Positions 39,624 through 48,782 of a DNA stretch of 56,820 nucleotides are shown piece after piece. The notes below the pieces were generated by a model, which was not told where the DNA came from, did not search any database, and worked only from the letters and a program-made list of their open reading frames with translations. Source of the DNA: Bacteroidota bacterium (lineage in GTDB: Bacteria; Bacteroidota; Bacteroidia; Bacteroidales; Paludibacteraceae); assembly GCA_022708505.1 (NCBI GenBank), contig JAKIYP010000008.1, positions 1 to 56,820 of the forward strand, written 5' to 3'. Position numbers and translations under genes: made by a program. The stretch's first letter is position 1, and each line of letters begins with the position of its first letter.

Positions 39624-42116
39624 TCAGTATTTCAAAATCCTTCTTTGTTGTACCACCTGATCTTTTTCAATGAAGTTCAGGATGTAAATACCTTTGGATA
39701 TGCCAGGTTGTCTGAAATTACTTTCATTAGATTCAAGCATTTCTTTCAGAACAATCTGCCCGGTAATGTTGTACATCTCTATCCTCATTTCAGAACCACT
39801 CTCAGGTGATTTTACCACGAGCATATCCTGACTGAAGTATGCATTGTACCTGTTGTCTGATACCAAATCGACACCACTGGTGTTGTTCAGGTTTACAATC
39901 ACCCTCATGCTGTAAGTCTTGCCTCCCTTGTCACGTGTCTGAATCCGGATATTAAAGGCTTGTTTCTGTTCGTAAATAAGCACTTCATTTGTCAACAGAC
40001 TGTCATTCCGGATAGTAAAGTACGCGTTATCAGCATCACCTTCACCTTCAATCAAACTGTAGGTATGGTAATCCATCCGGTCTTCATCGAAAGTGATGAT
40101 TTTACTAACAAAGCTGAGTCCCGGTAACTTTTCATCTACCGTGGTGTTGGTCAGATACATGGCATACGGATCTTCATTGATGTCGTTCACCAGCAGTAAC
40201 ATCAGTTTGCTGTAGGTGGCGCCTACTTCATCCGTTGTTTCAACACGGGTAAAATATAGAGAACGACTCTCAAAATCGAATGTTGTTTTTGCAAACAGAG
40301 AGTCATTCGAAATACTGAAAAGTTTGTTGTCGTAATCACCATCCCCCGTTACAAAATTGTAGCTGAAATTTGACCCGATACCTCCAACTGTACTGAGCTT
40401 CCCTAAGAAAACAGAGGGTTCGTTGTTTTCATCCACACTGTGATTGGTGAGTCTGATGTCGGTGATTGGTACCGGATTTTCATCAATATCTAAAATCACG
40501 ATGGTGAAACTCCGGCTGAAGCTGGCACCTCTGCTATCAGTTACTTTTATCCGGATAAAATAGGTGTTCTTCTTCTCGAAATCAAACTTCTCGTCAGACA
40601 ATAAACTATCTCCTGAAAGGATGAAACTCGCATTATCAATGTCATTCTCACCAGCAGTAAATGCGTAGGTGAAAGTTTCATCTTCATCTGGATCGGTCGT
40701 TGTGAATTTCCCGATAAAATTCCTAACCGATAAGTTTTCACTAATCTGATAGTTTGATATGCTGATGGCTGTCGGGGGACGGTTTCCTTCTTTGATGCCA
40801 AGTTCAAGCACGTAAATGCTATCGCAACCGAGTTTTGAAACAAAGTTCTCATGATAATTACCAGCTTCTTTATAGAAATTTCCACGCCATTCGAGCGAAT
40901 CACCCACTACTACATTGGTTTTGGTAATTTCCATGAAAGTGTTGCCGACAGATATCAGGATGTGTTCCGTAGTGTCTTGCAGCGTGACTTTATCGGTGGC
41001 GGTCAGACTAACGGTGTAAATACCCGGATTAGGATACTCATGAACCGGCGCAAATTCCGTCGTGCTGGTGCTATCTCCAAAATTCCACAGATAGTCGAAT
41101 TGCAGACTGTCGGTATTATTGAAGAAATGCACCACGGCCGAATCGCAGAACATAGTTTGATCTGCCCACATCAGCGGAATTTCAGCCCGGTGGAACGTAT
41201 CGGTGCTCACCACACTCCACATACCGAACGCATCCTTGCTCCGAAAGTTGAAAGTATAATTTCCCACGGGATAAGGCTCCATATCGAAGGTGAGCGTCAG
41301 TTCCAAAGGATCAACCGGTGTCTCCAATACCACGGAAGTCAAATTTTCCCTGTCGTCGTTAAACCAGTATTCGTATTCGGTAATAAACTGATTGGCGGCT
41401 TTAACCGTCGTTGGTTTGTAGAAAAACGAAGTGGCAAGCTGACTCCAGTTGTTGTTCTCATCCTGAAAACGAATGTTGAAACGATGCAATCCCTGAATTA
41501 AACTATCTGTTTCAACCTCGGCTGACAAAATAACCTCGAAACCGGGCGTAACTTCTTGTAAAACAGATTTACTGGTATCGTTATTAAACCAATATTCATA
41601 CGCGTTGATTTTTGGTTGAGCAACTGTTCCCGTCTTTGTTTTGTAAAAGAAGTAAGATTGAGGAGCTGATATGTGCCGTGAGTCGTCGTAAAAACTCAGG
41701 TGTAAAACATTGAGTCCTTCGTTTAACGCTTCCGCATTCAATGCAGCACTAAGGTCAACTTGATGTGTAGGACTAATCTCCACATCAACAGCATCGGCAA
41801 CCGCCTGATTGAACCAGTATCGGTAGCCGGTTATCATGGCATTATTCGCTGCCCGTTTGTAAAACATGCCCGAAACAGCAGAACTGTATTTTCCACTGGC
41901 ATCCAACATCTGAAGATGCAACACGTTTAGTCCGGGTGGTAATGCCGCTATATCTACATCAAAATCTAAATCAGCCTGAACTGCTGGTGTTGCAGAGATG
42001 TTGTTTATGGCATTAACATCCAGGTTAAACCAGTACCGGTAGCCGATAATGTGATTTTGTGCCATCACCGTGCAGACTGTGCACAAGCTTAGCAGGATTA
42101 GATAAAACTTTCTCAT
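39624..42116 (-). CDS. Large secreted multidomain protein with YWFN repeats, PKD, cadherin-like repeats and T9SS sorting domain
   Basis: 830 residues. The signal peptide (1-19) precedes four related repeats of about 75 residues starting near 22, 93, 170 and 243, each opening with (G/E)Y-x-YWFN and closing in a FFYK-type strand. Then come a PKD domain (about 310-395; YLWNFGDSTST, HEYPNPGIYTVSLTATD), three cadherin-like repeats (about 455-745; motifs TDPDEDETF, DIDENPVPI, NDINEDP) and a T9SS C-terminal signal (about 760-830; MYNITGQIVLKEML, GISKGIYILNFI). Probably a surface adhesion or matrix protein. It begins 12 bp after the beta-helix gene and is likely the last gene of a unit headed by a LytS/LytR-like system. 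Confidence 0.85.
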   Translation of the reverse strand: MRKFYLILLSLCTVCTVMAQNHIIGYRYWFNLDVNAINNISATPAVQADLDFDVDIAALPPGLNVLHLQMLDASGKYSSAVSGMFYKRAANNAMITGYRYWFNQAVADAVDVEISPTHQVDLSAALNAEALNEGLNVLHLSFYDDSRHISAPQSYFFYKTKTGTVAQPKINAYEYWFNNDTSKSVLQEVTPGFEVILSAEVETDSLIQGLHRFNIRFQDENNNWSQLATSFFYKPTTVKAANQFITEYEYWFNDDRENLTSVVLETPVDPLELTLTFDMEPYPVGNYTFNFRSKDAFGMWSVVSTDTFHRAEIPLMWADQTMFCDSAVVHFFNNTDSLQFDYLWNFGDSTSTTEFAPVHEYPNPGIYTVSLTATDKVTLQDTTEHILISVGNTFMEITKTNVVVGDSLEWRGNFYKEAGNYHENFVSKLGCDSIYVLELGIKEGNRPPTAISISNYQISENLSVRNFIGKFTTTDPDEDETFTYAFTAGENDIDNASFILSGDSLLSDEKFDFEKKNTYFIRIKVTDSRGASFSRSFTIVILDIDENPVPITDIRLTNHSVDENNEPSVFLGKLSTVGGIGSNFSYNFVTGDGDYDNKLFSISNDSLFAKTTFDFESRSLYFTRVETTDEVGATYSKLMLLLVNDINEDPYAMYLTNTTVDEKLPGLSFVSKIITFDEDRMDYHTYSLIEGEGDADNAYFTIRNDSLLTNEVLIYEQKQAFNIRIQTRDKGGKTYSMRVIVNLNNTSGVDLVSDNRYNAYFSQDMLVVKSPESGSEMRIEMYNITGQIVLKEMLESNESNFRQPGISKGIYILNFIEKDQVVQQRRILKY

Positions 42117-42128
42117 GGTGTTGGGCTG

Positions 42129-43181
42129 TTAATTGTTTTGTGCCTTTACTTTCACCGAAATGTGTAATTTACCTTCTCCATCAGTGGTAGATGGAATGCT
42201 AATAGCCTGAATGTGTGGGTTCATCGGGACAGCTCCTTCTTTGTATGGATTTGCTCCCCCGTAAATACCACAATCTGTTCCTTCAATGCCGGCACCTTTG
42301 GCAATTGAGTTTTCAACCAAATGAAAGTCGTACGAGTAGTCGAACTTATTTACAGGAACATTCATGTATAGGCTCAATATGTCAGGAACATTGCCAATGC
42401 AATTATTGAAATATGCTCCGTAATTTGTACCATAATTCTCAGTAGCTGCAAAAGCAAATATGCAATGGTTGAACGAGCTGGGACTTAATGAATTAGACCA
42501 TATCAAACCACTCCTGCGTGTTTCGGCAAAGATGCAATTGTTGAAAATAGCAGCATTTACTACATATAAATTATAAGATCCTGAACTATACAAAAACATA
42601 CAATTGTTAAATGTAAACCCTCCATTGATGTTCGCAATCTGCCCTCCAATAATACAGTTTTCAACAAGTTGATTTTGTGTGTTCATACAATTCATGTAGG
42701 ATCTGACAATACAGTCTTTTACATGGATATTATTTGCGCCCAAATCAACATTGCTATAATGATTGCTGTAATTTATTTGTTCCATGTTGCACCTACTAAT
42801 TAAAATATTGGAAACATTTCCTTTATCATTGTTATAACCCATGTAAATCGTATTAGTAAAGAATATCCCCTGAATAGTGGAATAATCAGACCCATCAACG
42901 AAATGGATATTGCCGTGTACCAATGTTCTTCCGGTTGCTGTAGTTGAATCAGGTACATGACCAGCTCCAATAATGTTTAATCGTTTGTTGATTTGTAGTG
43001 AACTAACTACAAATGATCCTCCTGGAACATAAATATTATCCCCATCTACAGCCGCTTCCACAGCTGCATTCAGTGTTTGGAATGTACGGGTTTCCGTCGC
43101 GTTCTGCACAACAATCACAGCCTGTGCACTGACTGTTAGCGTAAAAGCTACTACTAAAAAGAGAGAAAGAAGTGTTTTCAT
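42129..43181 (-). CDS. Secreted right-handed beta-helix protein
   Basis: 350 residues with a signal peptide (1-19, ending VSAQ). From about 30 the sequence has the pattern of a parallel beta-helix: FQTLNAAVEAAVDGDNIYVPGG, then many short coils ending in NN or NC (NILISRCNM, NNIHVKDCIV, LVENCIIGGQ, FNNCMFLYSS, FNNCIFAE, FNHCIFAF). No catalytic residues of a known lyase family are evident. Unlike its neighbour it has no T9SS sorting domain: it ends in a short beta segment (ISVKVKAQNN). Likely cotranscribed with 39624. Confidence 0.82.
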   Translation of the reverse strand: MKTLLSLFLVVAFTLTVSAQAVIVVQNATETRTFQTLNAAVEAAVDGDNIYVPGGSFVVSSLQINKRLNIIGAGHVPDSTTATGRTLVHGNIHFVDGSDYSTIQGIFFTNTIYMGYNNDKGNVSNILISRCNMEQINYSNHYSNVDLGANNIHVKDCIVRSYMNCMNTQNQLVENCIIGGQIANINGGFTFNNCMFLYSSGSYNLYVVNAAIFNNCIFAETRRSGLIWSNSLSPSSFNHCIFAFAATENYGTNYGAYFNNCIGNVPDILSLYMNVPVNKFDYSYDFHLVENSIAKGAGIEGTDCGIYGGANPYKEGAVPMNPHIQAISIPSTTDGEGKLHISVKVKAQNN

Positions 43182-43212
43182 AATGCTAAAATTTTGAGTG
43201 AATATTAATTTA

Positions 43213-43539
43213 TTAAGATAATTTGCTTAAAGCTTCAAATAACAATTGTTTTTTATCACGGTCAATGGGTATTTTGTAATGGTTGTCGATGAGTACAAAG
43301 CCGTTCTCCAAATCGGATACGCCGTCAAGATAGGACAGGTTAATCAGGTAATCATGATTAATTCGGAAGAAGGAGCCGAATTTGGTTTCAAGTTCTTCAA
43401 TGGACATGGGGATTTCCTCCGAATTACTCAGTTTTTTCATAGCAATACTCCCATGATTGCCGGTTGCAATACACAGAATATTATCCGGATCATAAATACG
43501 GATGGAGTCGTTGATGCAGATTTTTACTTTCTTGGTCAT
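43213..43539 (-). CDS. Stand-alone LytTR DNA-binding domain protein
   Basis: 108 residues, essentially only a LytTR domain (about 5-105; YDPDNILCIATGNHGSIAM, FGSFFRINHDYLINLSYLDGV, KIPIDRDKKQLLFEAL). No receiver domain. It lies 98 bp after the LytTR response regulator and 31 bp before the beta-helix gene, so it may tune expression of the secreted proteins that follow. Phospho-independent control is inferred from the missing receiver. Confidence 0.87.
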   Translation of the reverse strand: MTKKVKICINDSIRIYDPDNILCIATGNHGSIAMKKLSNSEEIPMSIEELETKFGSFFRINHDYLINLSYLDGVSDLENGFVLIDNHYKIPIDRDKKQLLFEALSKLS

Positions 43540-43637
43540 AAACTGCCTTGTTTGATGCGCAATTTAAGACAGTCTAAGCAGGTGCAATTTCAGAATGAAT
43601 ATTCGGTCGTGTTGGTTGTCTAAGCGGTAATAATTAA

Positions 43638-44390
43638 TTATATCTGGTTAAATAATTCCAGCAATTCTTCCCGTTTCCGTTTCGATACCGGTACCGAACT
43701 CCCATCCGCCATCCGCAGAAATCCGCCGTCGTTTTTTTCGAAACTCACGATGTGGTTGATGTTGATGAGGTGTGACTGATGGGTGCGAAAAAAGAAATAG
43801 TCGCAAAGCATTTCATCGTAATCTTTCAAGGTTTTTGATACTAATACTTTTTTCCCATTGGTCAGAAAAAAGGTGGTGTAGTTGTGGTCGGCCTCGCAAC
43901 GGATGATATCAGCTACTTTGACGATAAAAATACTTTCAGAGGTTTTCAAAACAATTTTTTTGTCTTCAGGTTTGTTGTTCATGTTGTCGAAAAAGTTTTT
44001 CAACTTCTGACTTAAAACCTGCTGTTCCGTTTTTTCAGATGCTTTCCGGATGGCATTGATGAGTTCGTCTATGTGTATTGGTTTCATGATGTAGTCGACT
44101 GCTGAAAACCGGAAGGCGTTGACAGCAAATTTTTCATAAGCCGTAATAAAAATGATGGCGAACTTTATGTCTTCCAGTTGTTTCAATAAATCAAAAGCAG
44201 TACCGTCATTCAACTTGATATCCAGCAGAACCAGATCAGGTTTGTGTTTTTTGATAGCGGCAAGTCCACTGTTTACACCATCTGCAGTCGCGATAACTTC
44301 AGCCTGTTCACAGTAATGCTGAATAATTCCGTTAATCAGATTTCTTACGGGAGCTTCATCATCGATAATGAGGGTACGTAGTTTTGCCAT
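43638..44390 (-). CDS. LytTR-family response regulator
   Basis: 250 residues. The receiver domain (1-120) has DDE at about 11-13, the phosphoacceptor Asp in LVLLDIKLNDG near 57 and KP in YIMKPIHIDEL near 106. A LytTR DNA-binding domain (about 145-247; IVKVADIIRCEADHNYTTFF, FFFRTHQSHLININHI) follows. It starts 3 bp after the stop of the sensor kinase gene, so the two are one operon and a cognate pair. Confidence 0.94.
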   Translation of the reverse strand: MAKLRTLIIDDEAPVRNLINGIIQHYCEQAEVIATADGVNSGLAAIKKHKPDLVLLDIKLNDGTAFDLLKQLEDIKFAIIFITAYEKFAVNAFRFSAVDYIMKPIHIDELINAIRKASEKTEQQVLSQKLKNFFDNMNNKPEDKKIVLKTSESIFIVKVADIIRCEADHNYTTFFLTNGKKVLVSKTLKDYDEMLCDYFFFRTHQSHLININHIVSFEKNDGGFLRMADGSSVPVSKRKREELLELFNQI

Positions 44391-44393
44391 AGT

Positions 44394-46319
44394 TTATAGT
44401 TGTTTGATGGGCATCAGAATGGTTACTTTTGTGCCGGAAAGATTTTGTGTTGATAAATCAGAAATATCAATCCGGGCGTTGAGTCTGTATTTGTTTCTCA
44501 GTATTTTAATGCGTTGTCGCGTGATGTCGATGCCATAAGAATGATGATTGCAGTTTTCTTTTTGTTTATTCATACCTGAATGATAACCAATGCCATTATC
44601 AGTTATTTCGCACAATATCCCTTTCTCGGCCAACCGGTAAGTAATGGAAATTATCCCCTTGTAGTTTATGCCGCAGAAACCATGTTCGATGGCATTTTCG
44701 ACGAAAGGTTGCGCTAACATGGGTGGTACCCAAAAATCATTTTCTTTGATAAGCGGATCAACTTCTGTTTGAAAATCGAATTGGTCCATATAACGTTCCT
44801 GTTGTAGCATCAGATAGAGTTGCAATGATTGCAGCTCTTTTTCAAAAGGGATGAATTCATTTGCGCTGTTCTCAAGTGTCAGTCTCATCAGAGAAGCCAG
44901 CGAAGAAATCAGATTTACCCCTTCGCGAACCGTTTTTTGCAGGATGTTATTCTGAATGGCTGTTAATGTGTTGAATACGAAATGGGGGTTCATCTGGCTA
45001 CGGAGGAGTTTTTGTTCCATCTCAAGGGCTTTGAGTTTGTCAGCCGATCTCCTTTTCTGCAGATACAGCCAAATTGTGAGGACAATTAACAAACTCAGCA
45101 TAATAATCATGATCAGCAAAATACGATGTTGTCGGATGATAATGTTGTTATTATAATTACGCTGTTTCAGGTTTTTGTTTTCCAATATGTGTCTCTCTGT
45201 TTCATAGCGGGCTTTCAGTTCTTCAAATTGCCGTGTTCTTTCCAGGTTGAAGATGGAGTCATTGAGTTGTTTAGCTCTGTTCAGTTCGGCATAGGCAATT
45301 TTATAGTTTCCTGATTGATTATTAATTGCAGCAGCGTGTACCAGAGATTTTACCAAAAGGTCATTCCCATGAACGGTATCAGCAAATGACGAGCTGATGT
45401 TGAAATGGTGGAGTGCATCGTTTAACAGGTTTTGCTTTTGATAGGTGAGTCCAAGGTGATAGTGAGATAGTGCTAATCCGTTTTTGTCACCGGCTTTCTC
45501 TTGTATGACAACAGCCTTACTGAAATAACGGAATGCTTTCCCGGGTTCATTTTTTTTCAGATAAAGAGACCCGATGCTGTTAAGATTATTGGCCTCGAAG
45601 ATATGATGACCCAGCTTCCTGTTTAATGCCAATGCCTGATTAAAGAAATGTAATGCCTTATCATATTCTTCTTTTATCAGGTAAATTTCCCCGAGGTTGG
45701 CGGTGGCGATGCCGGTTTCTTCATCCATGTTGTTTTCTTTAAAGAAAGCAATTGCCTGAAGATGATAATCAAGTGCTTCATCAGCCTTACCCAGTTCCCA
45801 ATACAAAGCTCCTATATTGTTCAGAGAATAAGCAATACCCTTTTGATCTCCAATTTTCTCGCGAATAGAAAGCGATTGTTGAAAATTTCGTAATGCTTTA
45901 TCAAAAGCACCCTGCGATTGATACAAGTAGCCGAGGTCGCTTAGCGCTTCAGCAATTTTTATGGAATCTCTTTCAGCTGTGTATTGCTTCAAACCCTCCT
46001 GCATATCGAATATCGATTGCTGGGTATTTCCTGCATAACCATTGGCATATCCTCTGATTTTTAGCGTTTTGAACCTGAGTGTTCTCTCGTCCAGGTTTTC
46101 CGCTAACCTGATGGCCTCATTTGCTAAGCTGATGGCTTCAGCCGGCGATGAGTAAGTAATGTGGTCAGATAATTCGATGAGGGTGTTTAGCCTGTCTTTG
46201 CCCAACTGTATGTGCAGCAGAGCATCCAGACTGTCGCGGGTATGATGGAAAGCATAACTCCTGAACAGGATAAGTAACAAACCAAAACAGACATACAAAA
46301 ATTTGTTCATGTTTTTCAT
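44394..46319 (-). CDS. TPR-containing sensor histidine kinase (LytS-like His_kinase family)
   Basis: 641 residues. Signal or anchor helix (about 5-22), at least six tetratricopeptide repeats (about 75-360; pattern ALSDLGYLYQSQGAFDKAL), a coiled coil, one TM helix (about 398-420, ILLIMIIMLSLLIVLTIWLYL), then a His_KA-like PF06580 domain (QMNPHFVFNTLTAIQN, His near 443) and HATPase_c (FVENAIEHGF, ITDNGIG). The TPRs would sense a periplasmic or envelope partner. ATG 46310 is an alternative start. Confidence 0.92.
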   Translation of the reverse strand: MKNMNKFLYVCFGLLLILFRSYAFHHTRDSLDALLHIQLGKDRLNTLIELSDHITYSSPAEAISLANEAIRLAENLDERTLRFKTLKIRGYANGYAGNTQQSIFDMQEGLKQYTAERDSIKIAEALSDLGYLYQSQGAFDKALRNFQQSLSIREKIGDQKGIAYSLNNIGALYWELGKADEALDYHLQAIAFFKENNMDEETGIATANLGEIYLIKEEYDKALHFFNQALALNRKLGHHIFEANNLNSIGSLYLKKNEPGKAFRYFSKAVVIQEKAGDKNGLALSHYHLGLTYQKQNLLNDALHHFNISSSFADTVHGNDLLVKSLVHAAAINNQSGNYKIAYAELNRAKQLNDSIFNLERTRQFEELKARYETERHILENKNLKQRNYNNNIIIRQHRILLIMIIMLSLLIVLTIWLYLQKRRSADKLKALEMEQKLLRSQMNPHFVFNTLTAIQNNILQKTVREGVNLISSLASLMRLTLENSANEFIPFEKELQSLQLYLMLQQERYMDQFDFQTEVDPLIKENDFWVPPMLAQPFVENAIEHGFCGINYKGIISITYRLAEKGILCEITDNGIGYHSGMNKQKENCNHHSYGIDITRQRIKILRNKYRLNARIDISDLSTQNLSGTKVTILMPIKQL

Positions 46320-46360
46320 GATGTGCCGGACAAAGGTCCCGGTAGGTAAGAGACAACAGC

Positions 46361-46390
46361 CAAAAATAAATAAAATCTTTCAAAATCAAA
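46361..46390 (-). promoter_or_regulatory. Promoter of the TPR kinase operon
   Basis: Minus-strand TTTG (46390-46387), an 18-nt gap, then TATTTTTG (46368-46361), 41 nt before the start codon. Confidence 0.6.
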
Positions 46391-46449
46391 TACTTTGTTT
46401 TTAATTTAATACAACGAAGTTGTTGTTTGTAGATTTTTTAATTGATTTT

Positions 46450-46480
46450 TTTGTTTTTCAATCAATTTATATTATTTTTG
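46450..46480 (+). promoter_or_regulatory. Promoter of tRNA-Gln
   Basis: TTTG at 46450-46453, exactly 19 nt, then TATTTTTG at 46473-46480: a textbook Bacteroidota promoter, 18 nt before the tRNA. Confidence 0.85.
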
Positions 46481-46498
46481 CATCCCCAAACACCAAAC

Positions 46499-46569
46499 TG
46501 ACTTATGGTGTAACGGTAGCACTACAGATTCTGGATCTGTCTGTCCAGGTTCGAATCCTGGTAAGTCAA
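46499..46569 (+). tRNA. trnQ: tRNA-Gln (anticodon CTG)
   Basis: 71-nt cloverleaf. The acceptor stem TGACTTA pairs with TAAGTCA, the anticodon arm ACAGA-TTCTGGA-TCTGT exposes CTG, and the T arm has GGTTCGAATCC. The discriminator is A and CCA is not encoded. The U at position 1 and the short D arm are consistent with a glutamine tRNA. It reads CAG codons. Confidence 0.95.
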
Positions 46570-46571
46570 CT

Positions 46572-46610
46572 AAAACGCCCGGTTATCAATTCAGATAAAC
46601 CGGGCGTTTT
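46572..46610. terminator. Bidirectional terminator between tRNA-Gln and ctp
   Basis: AAAACGCCCGGTT at 46572-46584 pairs with 46598-46610. The A and T runs at the two ends give a T-tract on either strand. It serves the tRNA (+) and the peptidase gene (-), whose stop codon is 1 bp away. Confidence 0.85.
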
Positions 46611-46611
46611 C

Positions 46612-48231
46612 TTATTTCTTTGCAAGCTCTTCAACAGCTTTCTTCACAGCTGCGTCATCTTTAAACAAGATTGGGAAGAATCCGGCATCACCCAGTATAT
46701 TTCTGGATATGTATGCTTTCAGTCGTATCAGGATGAATTTTTCAGACTGTTTGATTTCTTTGGGTACAGCTTTTACGCCTTTTTCTTCGGCATAGGTAAC
46801 AAATTCCTGTAATAGTGGCTGATTGTCCAGGTACTTTAACATGGCTTTCCAGTCTTTGTGCTTGCTGAGTTGTTGCCTGTTTTTATCGGTATAGGCAAAA
46901 GCAAACTGATACAAATGCGCGTAATTGACAACCTTATTCAGATAGGGTGTAAATTCAGTCGTGTCGCGCGGGATAAAGATATCGGGCATGATACCGCCAC
47001 CACCATAAACAGTCCTGCCGGAAACGGTTTTGTACTCGATGGTGTCTGCCTGATGTACGCTGTCTTTCGTGTAGAATTCGCCATGCAGAAAGCGGTTGTA
47101 CAAATCCATGTTGTAATCTTCGTTGTTCCCGATTTGATAGGGTTTCTGGATGCTCCTTCCGGATGGGGTGTAGTATTTTGCCACTGTTAAGCGGATGGCC
47201 GAACCGTCGGATAATGGTTTTTGCTGCTGTACCAGTCCTTTTCCGAAAGATCTTCTACCGATGACGGTTCCTCTGTCGTTATCCTGAATTGCCCCGGCGA
47301 AGATTTCACTGGCTGATGCTGAAAATTCATCAATCAGCACAACGATGGGGTTGTTGATGCAACTTCCAGTCCCGTCTGATTTCGCGTCGAAACGCGGATA
47401 GGATTTACCTTCGGTGTAAACAATCAACTGACCGGCAGGAAGAAATTCATTGATCATCGATATAGCGCGTTCCAAATAACCACCGCTGTTTTCACGCAAA
47501 TCGATGATGAATTTGGTTGCTCCTTCTTTTTTCAATTTGGCAATGCCCACCAAAAACTCAGAATAAGTTGATTCGCCGAACTTGTTGACTTTGATTAAAC
47601 CGGTCTGAGGCGCTACCATGTAGCTGATGTCGACCGAGCTCACGGGAATCTCACCACGGGTGATGGTGTATGTCAGCAGTTCTTTGGTGCCGTGTCTTCT
47701 GATGCCGAGTTTAACTTTGGTGTTAACCGGACCACGAAGTTTACGCAGTACCTTCTCGTTGTTAATTTGTTTGCCGGTAAATACCGAGTCGTCAACCATC
47801 ACTATCCTGTCGCCGGCTAATAAACCAACTTTCTCTGACGGACCACCGCTGATGACCGAAATAATCATGATGGTGTCGTTTTGGATGTTAAATTGCACAC
47901 CAATGCCGGAGAAACTTCCTTCCAGTTCGTTGTTGACGATTTCAAGGTCTTTTGCCGGTATGTAAACCGAGTGTGGATCTAATTTGGCAATCAACTCAGT
48001 CGCCATTTCTTCGGTCAGGTTGTTGACGTCGACTGAGTCAACATAATAACTGTCTATAAGTTGAAGTATTTCAGATATTTTATTATCAGTTGATGAAAAG
48101 TTTTTGAATAAATTACCAAATGCAGCATCTAAGCCTTTTTGTTGCCTTGTGGCAATTAAATTGCCCAGCAAAATACCACTGATGAGTGCTGCCAGTACGA
48201 TGATAACTAATGAAAGATTTTTCTTTGCCAT
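46612..48231 (-). CDS. ctp: S41-family C-terminal processing peptidase
   Basis: 539 residues. An N-terminal signal anchor (about 7-27) is followed by a helical N-domain, a PDZ domain (about 85-175; FSGIGVQFNIQ, GPSEKVGLLAGDRIVMVDD) and the S41 protease core with catalytic Ser near 304 (SASASEIFAGAIQDN) and Lys near 330 (RRSFGKGLVQ). A periplasmic serine-lysine protease that trims C-termini of envelope proteins. The C-terminal 160 residues are helical and typical of the Bacteroidota form. The first in-frame ATG is used; the dCMP deaminase gene lies upstream in the same direction, 32 bp away. Confidence 0.95.
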   Translation of the reverse strand: MAKKNLSLVIIVLAALISGILLGNLIATRQQKGLDAAFGNLFKNFSSTDNKISEILQLIDSYYVDSVDVNNLTEEMATELIAKLDPHSVYIPAKDLEIVNNELEGSFSGIGVQFNIQNDTIMIISVISGGPSEKVGLLAGDRIVMVDDSVFTGKQINNEKVLRKLRGPVNTKVKLGIRRHGTKELLTYTITRGEIPVSSVDISYMVAPQTGLIKVNKFGESTYSEFLVGIAKLKKEGATKFIIDLRENSGGYLERAISMINEFLPAGQLIVYTEGKSYPRFDAKSDGTGSCINNPIVVLIDEFSASASEIFAGAIQDNDRGTVIGRRSFGKGLVQQQKPLSDGSAIRLTVAKYYTPSGRSIQKPYQIGNNEDYNMDLYNRFLHGEFYTKDSVHQADTIEYKTVSGRTVYGGGGIMPDIFIPRDTTEFTPYLNKVVNYAHLYQFAFAYTDKNRQQLSKHKDWKAMLKYLDNQPLLQEFVTYAEEKGVKAVPKEIKQSEKFILIRLKAYISRNILGDAGFFPILFKDDAAVKKAVEELAKK

Positions 48232-48263
48232 GTTGTCTGATTCTTTTTCTGTAAAAAATAAAC

Positions 48264-48692
48264 TTAATCCTGATCCGGTTTAAGCAGTTCAACGTCGATG
48301 CCCGCCTTTTTCAGTAGTTCAACGCCATCCATGATGCGGTATTCCTCTCCATAAACAACTCTTTTTATTCCAGCCTGAATGATTAACTTCGAACATTCGA
48401 TGCAGGGCGATGCGGTTACATACAACGTAGCACCATCACTGCTGTTGTGTGAACGGGCGATTTTGCTGATGGCATTGGCTTCAGCATGTAATACATATGG
48501 TTTGGATACATTGTTCTCGTCCTCGCATTTGTTTTCAAATCCGGAGGGGGTCCCGTTGTATCCGTCAGAGATAATCATTTTGTTTTTCACCAAGAGTGCT
48601 CCTACTTTTCTCCTCTCGCAATATGAATTCTCTGCCCAGATGCGCGCCATGCGCATGTAACGCTGATCAAGCAGTTTTTGTTTTGTGTCCAT
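48264..48692 (-). CDS. Deoxycytidylate (dCMP) deaminase family protein
   Basis: 142 residues, family length. The zinc site is made by HAEANA (His near 70, catalytic Glu near 72) and PCIEC (two cysteines near 94-97). GYNGTPSGFENKCED is the substrate loop typical of dCMP deaminases (ComEB type), which make dUMP for thymidylate synthesis. Likely cotranscribed with ctp. The 90-bp gap to mpl upstream is filled by a heptamer array. Confidence 0.93.
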   Translation of the reverse strand: MDTKQKLLDQRYMRMARIWAENSYCERRKVGALLVKNKMIISDGYNGTPSGFENKCEDENNVSKPYVLHAEANAISKIARSHNSSDGATLYVTASPCIECSKLIIQAGIKRVVYGEEYRIMDGVELLKKAGIDVELLKPDQD

Positions 48693-48700
48693 TTTTTATG

Positions 48701-48777
48701 TCTCCGGTCTCCGGTCTCCAGTCACCGGTCTCCAGTCAGTAGCCTGATTTCTGGAGTTTGGTGACTGGAGTCTGGTG
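48701..48777. repeat. Heptamer array folded as an inverted repeat
   Basis: Five units at 48701-48735 (TCTCCGG, TCTCCGG, TCTCCAG, TCACCGG, TCTCCAG), a 14-bp centre, then four units at 48750-48777 (TCTGGAG, TTTGGTG, ACTGGAG, TCTGGTG) which are the same family in reverse complement. Transcribed from mpl it would form a long imperfect hairpin just upstream of the dCMP deaminase gene. It begins 5 bp from the mpl stop codon. Confidence 0.88.
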
Positions 48778-48782
48778 ACAAT

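Noticed and set aside
40851..41501. 216-residue antisense frame inside the T9SS protein gene
   Set aside because: No signal, domain or start context; a shadow of the PKD and repeat region.
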